From assembly GCA_027310235.1 (NCBI GenBank), contig DAIDBF010000084.1:1-9031 (forward strand): a DNA stretch of 9,031 bases, written 5' to 3'. Under the pieces are notes generated by a model. The model did not search any database. It worked only from the letters and a program-made list of their open reading frames with translations, and was not told the origin of the DNA. A program made the position numbers and the translations under genes. Positions 5,790 through 9,031 of the stretch are shown here, in pieces (the first letter of the stretch is position 1; every line of letters begins with the position of its first letter). Source of the DNA: a bacterium (GTDB lineage Bacteria; Patescibacteriota; Minisyncoccia; UBA6257; GWB1-50-10).

Positions 5790-5861
5790 GGGCCAGTAGT
5801 TCAGTGGTAGAACGCTACTTTTGCAAAGTAGAGGTCAGGGGTCCAATTCCCCTCTGGTCCA
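5790..5861 (+). tRNA. tRNA-Ala (TGC)
   Basis: Cloverleaf: acceptor GGGCCAG/CTGGTCC with the G3-T70 wobble that marks alanine tRNAs, D-arm GTTC-AGTGGTA-GAAC, anticodon stem CTACT/AGTAG with loop TTTGCAA (anticodon TGC), variable AGGTC, T-stem AGGGG/CCCCT and discriminator A at 5861. CCA is not encoded. The T-loop is TCCAATT, with C where the nearly universal T55 is expected. The 3' end coincides with the edge of the recombinase-bearing element, and the recombinase gene ends antisense inside the tRNA. Confidence 0.95.
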
Positions 5862-7358
5862 CAATTCCGAATCTCTTAACGCGGCCGCGCCTCTGGCGCG
5901 GTTTTGCGTGCGCAAATCGTATAGATAATCAAACGGATTTTTCGGAGCGAGGGTGAGGAGAGAATTATGGATTTGGGGGTTCGAGCCGATATTTCGGAGG
6001 AAATTACGCATCTCGGCGTAATTGTCTCCGGCGGCCAGGTTTTGCGCGGCATTTCCGGTCAGAATCCAGTTTCTCGTGAGTTCGAGCCAACGGTCGCCCG
6101 TCCGCGTGAGCGCGGACAGTTTTCCCTGCAAATCCGCCTTCCGCGCCATCAGGGCGTTCTTCCGCTCCTTGAACTCCTGCGGCTCCACCGAGCCGTCAAG
6201 CATGGCGTCGGTCAGGCGGTCGAGCTTGGCGAGAACTCCGGCTAATTCCTTGTTCAGTCCTTGCGCGACGAGGTCGGACGAGTGGCGGGCCTCCCTCTCC
6301 CATTCATCCACCTTCGCGAGATACTTCTCGCGCCACTCGTCGGATAGGGAAAGGTTTTGAACGGCCCGCCGTATCTGAGTCGCGAGCTCGTCCTCCCGCA
6401 AGAATTGGTGCTGGCCGCAAACCTGGGTGCGGCTTTTCTTGGTGCAGCGGTAGTAGACATATTGGCGGCCGCTCCGTTTCACCTTGCGCTCGGCGGTGAT
6501 CGCATAGCCGCACTCACCGCAGCGGGCGAAACCGAGGAATTGGAATGGCTTAGTATCTCGATTCTTACGGGGTTTGCCGTTCTCCCGCATCGCTTCTTGG
6601 ATGCGGTCGAAGACTTTTTTAGAGATCATCGGCTGATGAGTTCCCTCGTATAACTCGCCGCGATACAGGAAGTGGCCGTAATAGAAGGGGTTGGAGAGAA
6701 TGTGCCCGATACTGGACAAGGTTAGCGGCTTGCCGTTCCTGCCGGTCAAGCCCAGAGAAAACATCTTGCGCTGGAGGAGGGTGAGCGTGTAGTTGCCGGT
6801 CGCAAACGCTTCCAGACATTCTTTGACCTTCGGGAAGGTGTCTTTATCCGGCTCGATGGTGCGCAGCCTCGGCTCGTTATAGTATCCGCGGGCTGCTTTG
6901 CCGGAGAAAACACCGTTCCGTATCTTCTGCCGGATGCCGCGCAAAATATTCTCGCGGAGGTTGTCGGTGTAATACTTGGCCTGGCCAAAAGCAACAGAGA
7001 GCATGAACTTGCCCTGCGGCGTGGGCTCGAACCAGAAGGTCGGGAACTTGAGCGATTGTATCTTCCCCGTATCCACGAGATATATGATCCGCCCGCCGTC
7101 TATGGAATTCCTGGCTAACCTGTCGGGATGCCAGGCCAGGATGCCGGAAGCGGCACCCTTTTCTATCTGTGCGATCATCTCGTTGAACACGGGACGGCCC
7201 GGCTCCTTCGCGCTCTGGCTTTCGGTATATTCGCGGAGGATGTGGATGTCGTTCTGCTCCGCAAATGTGCGCAGTTCGGAAAGCTGCGCCGCGATGGACA
7301 ATATCTGCCGTTCCTCTTCTTCGGAGGATTTGCGGGCGTAGAGGAGGTAATTAAACAT
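5835..7358 (-). CDS. Large serine recombinase (site-specific integrase)
   Basis: It catalyses cut-and-rejoin of DNA at attachment sites through a serine-DNA link. The 507 residues contain an N-terminal resolvase domain with the YARKS motif (R9, catalytic S11) and the WHPDRLARNSID arginine motif near 76-87; a recombinase DNA-binding domain at about 155-265; a zinc ribbon with C280, C283, C305 and C314; and a coiled-coil stretch at about 340-420. The ATG at 7358 places YARKS at the usual distance. No Shine-Dalgarno site is seen and a TATAAA lies 8 bases upstream, suggesting a leaderless message. Residues after W500 (TRGELDP) are encoded by the antisense strand of tRNA-Ala, so the natural tail was replaced when the element joined the tRNA. 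A copy of the 3' end with tail RVLEKVRTYFTQNP lies at 8798-8969. Confidence 0.95.
   Translation of the reverse strand: MFNYLLYARKSSEEEERQILSIAAQLSELRTFAEQNDIHILREYTESQSAKEPGRPVFNEMIAQIEKGAASGILAWHPDRLARNSIDGGRIIYLVDTGKIQSLKFPTFWFEPTPQGKFMLSVAFGQAKYYTDNLRENILRGIRQKIRNGVFSGKAARGYYNEPRLRTIEPDKDTFPKVKECLEAFATGNYTLTLLQRKMFSLGLTGRNGKPLTLSSIGHILSNPFYYGHFLYRGELYEGTHQPMISKKVFDRIQEAMRENGKPRKNRDTKPFQFLGFARCGECGYAITAERKVKRSGRQYVYYRCTKKSRTQVCGQHQFLREDELATQIRRAVQNLSLSDEWREKYLAKVDEWEREARHSSDLVAQGLNKELAGVLAKLDRLTDAMLDGSVEPQEFKERKNALMARKADLQGKLSALTRTGDRWLELTRNWILTGNAAQNLAAGDNYAEMRNFLRNIGSNPQIHNSLLTLAPKNPFDYLYDLRTQNRARGAAALRDSELWTRGELDP
5859..5985. repeat. 127-bp inverted repeat, left copy
   Basis: This stretch is the exact reverse complement of 8798-8924. 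It begins at the last three bases of tRNA-Ala (CCA) and covers the recombinase 3' end (S459 to W500). The match stops sharply on both sides (5858/8925 and 5986/8797). It is probably the attL end of the element. Confidence 0.95.
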
Positions 7359-7365
7359 CGTAGTT

Positions 7366-7416
7366 TTTATAGAGTTATCACTCCATATAGAGTAATACTA
7401 CCACGCTTGATATGAT
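7366..7416. promoter_or_regulatory. Divergent promoter region with repeated operator-like sites
   Basis: The recombinase and regulator genes diverge from this spacer. TATAGAGT occurs twice (7368-7375 and 7386-7393), 18 bases apart. Each overlaps a small palindrome: GAGT-TATC-ACTC at 7372-7383 and AGTA-A-TACT (sharing A) at 7391-7399. A minus-strand TATAAA (7371-7366) and a plus-strand TATGAT (7411-7416) could be the -10 boxes. The sites are well placed for the XRE protein to repress both directions. Confidence 0.45.
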
Positions 7417-7423
7417 ATTTGCA

Positions 7424-7633
7424 ATGCCCATAGACATAGCAAAAAAATTCGGCCAAAGAGTGCGGAAAGTGCGGCTATCTAAAGGGTTGTCGCAAGGGAA
7501 GCTCGCTAAAAAGCTGGATGTTGACCCCTCCTATATTAGTCAAATCGAGCGAGGCCTGGGGAATATGTCCCTAAAGAAAATGAGCGGCCTTGCCGAAGCG
7601 CTGGGTGTATCAATCGAAAAATTAGTAAAGTGA
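7424..7633 (+). CDS. XRE-family helix-turn-helix regulator
   Basis: The 69 residues are almost entirely one Cro/C1-type helix-turn-helix domain: FGQRVRKVRLSKGLSQGKLA, then VDPSYISQIERG, then LAEALGVSIEKL. It should bind DNA as a dimer. The start at 7424 (MPIDIAKKFG) is preferred over the in-frame ATG at 7412 because the latter overlaps a likely -10 box (TATGAT, 7411-7416); the upstream ATG would add MIFA. Transcription would then start almost at the ATG. It is the first gene of an operon with the kinase (15 bases downstream) and the HEPN protein, and it faces the recombinase gene, so it probably controls its own operon and possibly excision. It could equally be the antitoxin of a toxin-antitoxin set. 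Confidence 0.88.
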   Translation: MPIDIAKKFGQRVRKVRLSKGLSQGKLAKKLDVDPSYISQIERGLGNMSLKKMSGLAEALGVSIEKLVK

Positions 7634-7648
7634 TTCCATAAAATTCAT

Positions 7649-8098
7649 ATGGCGAAGTTAATAATTTTAGTGGGCCTTCCGGGTTCCGGTAAGTCGCACT
7701 ATCTAGGCCGACTTATCGAGGGCAAGGTGGTTACATCTGATGAATGTGTTTATGATGATTACCACGCGGAGGCTATCGGCAACTCTCCCGAACCGGAAAA
7801 CAGTAGGCATTATTCGGCGTTAGTCGATAAATTAAATAGCGGGAACGATTGTGTCGCGGCGGACATAGCTTTCTGCGACGATGAAAAGCTGACCAAGTTT
7901 AAGACATTAATCTACAAAAAAGTTAAAGATTTAGAAATAGAAACTGTATATTTCGAGAATAAGCCAGAAACTTGTAAGAGGAATGTGGGCAAGGATAAAT
8001 CCAGGTCAGTTGATTCGAGGATAAAAGATATAGACAGGTTTACTAAAATATATAAGCCACCAAAAACTATCCGCGTTAATGACTGGTCAGGTCAATAA
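7649..8098 (+). CDS. P-loop kinase (AAA_33 / polynucleotide-kinase- or zeta-toxin-like)
   Basis: The 149 residues begin with a Walker A P-loop at 9-16 (GLPGSGKS) immediately after a hydrophobic strand (LIILV). Next come the VVTSDE strand (27-32) typical of zeta-toxin and polynucleotide-kinase relatives, a VAADIAF strand at 69-75 with D72 as probable Walker B acid, and a basic lid at about 106-120 (ETCKRNVGKDKSRS), followed by a KPPKTIRV strand. This is the minimal kinase fold, with no added domain. The substrate cannot be read from the sequence: RNA or DNA ends, a nucleotide sugar or a protein are all possible. Its last 20 bases overlap the HEPN gene, which implies coupled translation and a joint function. 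Confidence 0.82.
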   Translation: MAKLIILVGLPGSGKSHYLGRLIEGKVVTSDECVYDDYHAEAIGNSPEPENSRHYSALVDKLNSGNDCVAADIAFCDDEKLTKFKTLIYKKVKDLEIETVYFENKPETCKRNVGKDKSRSVDSRIKDIDRFTKIYKPPKTIRVNDWSGQ

Positions 8099-8702
8099 TT
8101 ACAATCCACATATTGATCTGCGTTATATACGCAGCATCGCCCACGCTGATTATGTTGGCGCTCGCATACTTTGGAATCTCGGCGTTTTTATGCCGTCGTT
8201 ACAACTCGCTCAAGAGAGTATGGAAAAGTATTTGAAGGTTCTTTGGGCGCAGGACAAATCCTTTCAAGGTCAAGACGACCTGGAGAACAAACTTCGAAAA
8301 TTTGGGCATAATTTGGGAAAAGTATTTGAGGCGCTGAAGCCGGGGCACCAGCAACAATTAAAGAAAAAATTAAAAGGGCGAGTGCTAACACTATATCTAC
8401 TGGAGGGCTTGCGCTACGGGACGAAGACTCCGGCTGTTGGTTTCAGCGACCACGAATTCAGATCGGCGGAGCTATTTATTTTAGAGCTACGGCGCATGCT
8501 CGGCGAGGAAGCCGGGAAAACCATCCTTGCCGATCTTTCTAAAGGAGCGTGGGATATTGGTTACCCCAAGAACATTGAGCGCGACCAGATTTTAAAAAGA
8601 ACACTAAGTTTAAGACTCTACAACCCAACCAAGAAAATACGCAGAGAGGCACTGCGAAATTTTAAGAGATATATTGCTAGGGTGGAAGGTGTCATAGATT
8701 AG
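8079..8702 (+). CDS. HEPN-domain-like protein
   Basis: The N-terminal 90 residues resemble HEPN domains: helix AHADYVGARILWNLGVFMPS, helix LQLAQESMEKYLKVLWA with the conserved A-x-E-K-x-x-K pattern, and a third segment LRKFGHNLGKVFEALK matching the family's GHdL region. HEPN proteins include many RNases of toxin-antitoxin and anti-phage systems, as well as non-catalytic partners of nucleotidyltransferases. The catalytic R-x(4-6)-H motif is not convincingly present: R73 and H77 have only three residues between them. The remainder (about 95-207) is helical and basic at its end (KKIRREALRNFKRYIARVEG), which would suit RNA binding; I recognise no domain there. It starts inside the kinase gene and closes the operon. 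Confidence 0.72.
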   Translation: MTGQVNNYNPHIDLRYIRSIAHADYVGARILWNLGVFMPSLQLAQESMEKYLKVLWAQDKSFQGQDDLENKLRKFGHNLGKVFEALKPGHQQQLKKKLKGRVLTLYLLEGLRYGTKTPAVGFSDHEFRSAELFILELRRMLGEEAGKTILADLSKGAWDIGYPKNIERDQILKRTLSLRLYNPTKKIRREALRNFKRYIARVEGVID

Positions 8703-8717
8703 AATTCTCGAAGGGAG

Positions 8718-8739
8718 TTGCCGATCACCACATCGGCAA
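8718..8739 (+). terminator. Hairpin after the HEPN gene
   Basis: TTGCCGAT and ATCGGCAA form a perfect 8-bp stem around CACCAC, 15 bases after the stop codon. An A-rich rather than T-rich stretch follows, so termination would not be of the standard intrinsic type. Beyond it, ATAACAC (8752-8758) and GTGTTAT (8781-8787) flank a GC-rich 22-base segment; I see no gene between 8703 and 8797. Confidence 0.45.
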
Positions 8740-8797
8740 GATAAAAAGTTCATAACACGCGCACGGGCAGGGCGGGGCAAGTGTTATACCTTAACTT

Positions 8798-8924
8798 CTC
8801 GAACCCCCAAATCCATAATTCTCTCCTCACCCTCGCTCCGAAAAATCCGTTTGATTATCTATACGATTTGCGCACGCAAAACCGCGCCAGAGGCGCGGCC
8901 GCGTTAAGAGATTCGGAATTGTGG
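8798..8924. repeat. 127-bp inverted repeat, right copy
   Basis: Exact reverse complement of 5859-5985. To its right the sequence keeps the recombinase reading frame, so this copy resembles an intact attP with its outer half still attached. Confidence 0.95.
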
Positions 8925-8969
8925 CGGGTTCTGGAGAAAGTTCGGACTTATTTTACCCAAAACCCCTGA
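8798..8969 (+). pseudogene. Recombinase 3'-end fragment with native-looking C-terminus
   Basis: The frame encodes the last 42 shared residues of the recombinase (SNPQIHNSLL to SELW), identical at the DNA level, then continues RVLEKVRTYFTQNP and stops at 8967-8969. The W-x-x-L-x-x-V-R-T-x-F type of ending is what I would expect for recombinases of this group, so this is probably the unaltered 3' end and the copy at 5835 the altered one. The catalytic domains are absent. A GTG at 8781 leaves the frame open but gives no functional protein. Confidence 0.8.
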
Positions 8970-8996
8970 CCTTGGACAGAGCAAAAGGGGTCGTTC

Positions 8997-9022
8997 GGGT
9001 AGTCGTTCCGGAACGACTACCC
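8997..9022. terminator. 26-bp perfect palindrome near the window end
   Basis: GGGTAGTCGTTCC is followed directly by its reverse complement. As RNA it gives an 11-bp stem with a CCGG loop, and GGGGT (8987-8991) can pair with ACCCC (9026-9030) outside it. It lies 27 bases after the recombinase-tail stop and could be that gene's terminator, though no T-run is visible before the window ends. Confidence 0.45.
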
Positions 9023-9031
9023 TCTACCCCC

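Larger units (their letters stand above)
5859..8924. mobile_element. Recombinase cassette at the tRNA-Ala 3' end, bounded by 127-bp inverted repeats
   Basis: The block starts exactly at the tRNA-Ala 3' end and ends at the outer edge of the right inverted repeat. It carries a large serine recombinase and a divergent three-gene operon. Integration at a tRNA 3' end is inferred because the recombinase C-terminus becomes tRNA sequence at that point. Ends in direct orientation would be expected for a simple insertion; the inverted orientation seen here needs inversion, duplication or an assembly join to explain it. The true right boundary is therefore uncertain and may lie outside the window. Confidence 0.6.

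Noticed and set aside
8791..8804. A 14-base match across the right repeat junction to 4888-4901
   Set aside because: In 9 kb compared with itself about 0.3 such matches are expected by chance, so it is not evidence of a recombination site on its own.
8962..8972. ACCCCTGACCT shared with the antisense of tRNA-Ala (5833-5843), both giving Pro-stop
   Set aside because: It lies at different distances from the repeat edge in the two places, and matches of 11 bases are expected several times by chance in a window of this size.
1..9031. CRISPR array
   Set aside because: No regularly spaced direct repeats were seen; the repeats present are inverted or occur in two copies only.

Overview
The window looks like a piece of a Candidate Phyla Radiation (Patescibacteria, probably Parcubacteria-like) genome. 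The reasons are compact genes with few Shine-Dalgarno sites, the adk-map pair typical of the end of a ribosomal-protein operon, tRNA genes of which only one carries an encoded CCA, a PilO-like gene, and a large serine recombinase of the YARKSS type common in these genomes. This placement is inference; no phylogenetic marker was compared.

Layout. Bases 1-1330 (+) hold the 3' end of adenylate kinase (adk) and a complete type I methionine aminopeptidase (map), separated by a short inverted-repeat element. A long hairpin lies between map and the convergent dprA-topA operon (4361-1441, -), whose two genes overlap by 4 bases. Upstream of dprA, at 4381-4664 (-), is a tRNA locus in disorder. A complete tRNA-Ile(GAT) sits between two 22-24 base inverted repeats, and this block, together with a 66-base hairpin insert, appears to have broken a tRNA-Thr(CGT)-like gene into three parts. 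A second long hairpin at 4730-4808 shares a 31-base loop sequence with the one after map, although the stems differ completely. Next come a small membrane protein gene and a pilO-like gene (4871-5618, -), then a hairpin-rich spacer and tRNA-Ala(TGC) at 5790-5861 (+).

From the 3' end of tRNA-Ala to about 8924 lies an accessory element. It holds a large serine recombinase (-) whose last codons run into the tRNA gene, divergent from a three-gene operon (+): an XRE-family regulator, a P-loop kinase of the polynucleotide-kinase/zeta-toxin-like class, and a HEPN-fold protein that overlaps the kinase gene. The cassette is bounded by a perfect 127-bp inverted repeat (5859-5985 and 8798-8924). The right-hand copy carries the recombinase 3' end with a different, natural-looking C-terminus.

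The most notable points are (i) the conserved loop on two unrelated stems, (ii) the tRNA-Ile-bearing inverted-repeat element inside another tRNA, (iii) the 127-bp inverted repeat, which could be an invertible switch, an att-site relic or an assembly artefact, and (iv) the regulator-kinase-HEPN operon, a candidate toxin-antitoxin or defence module.
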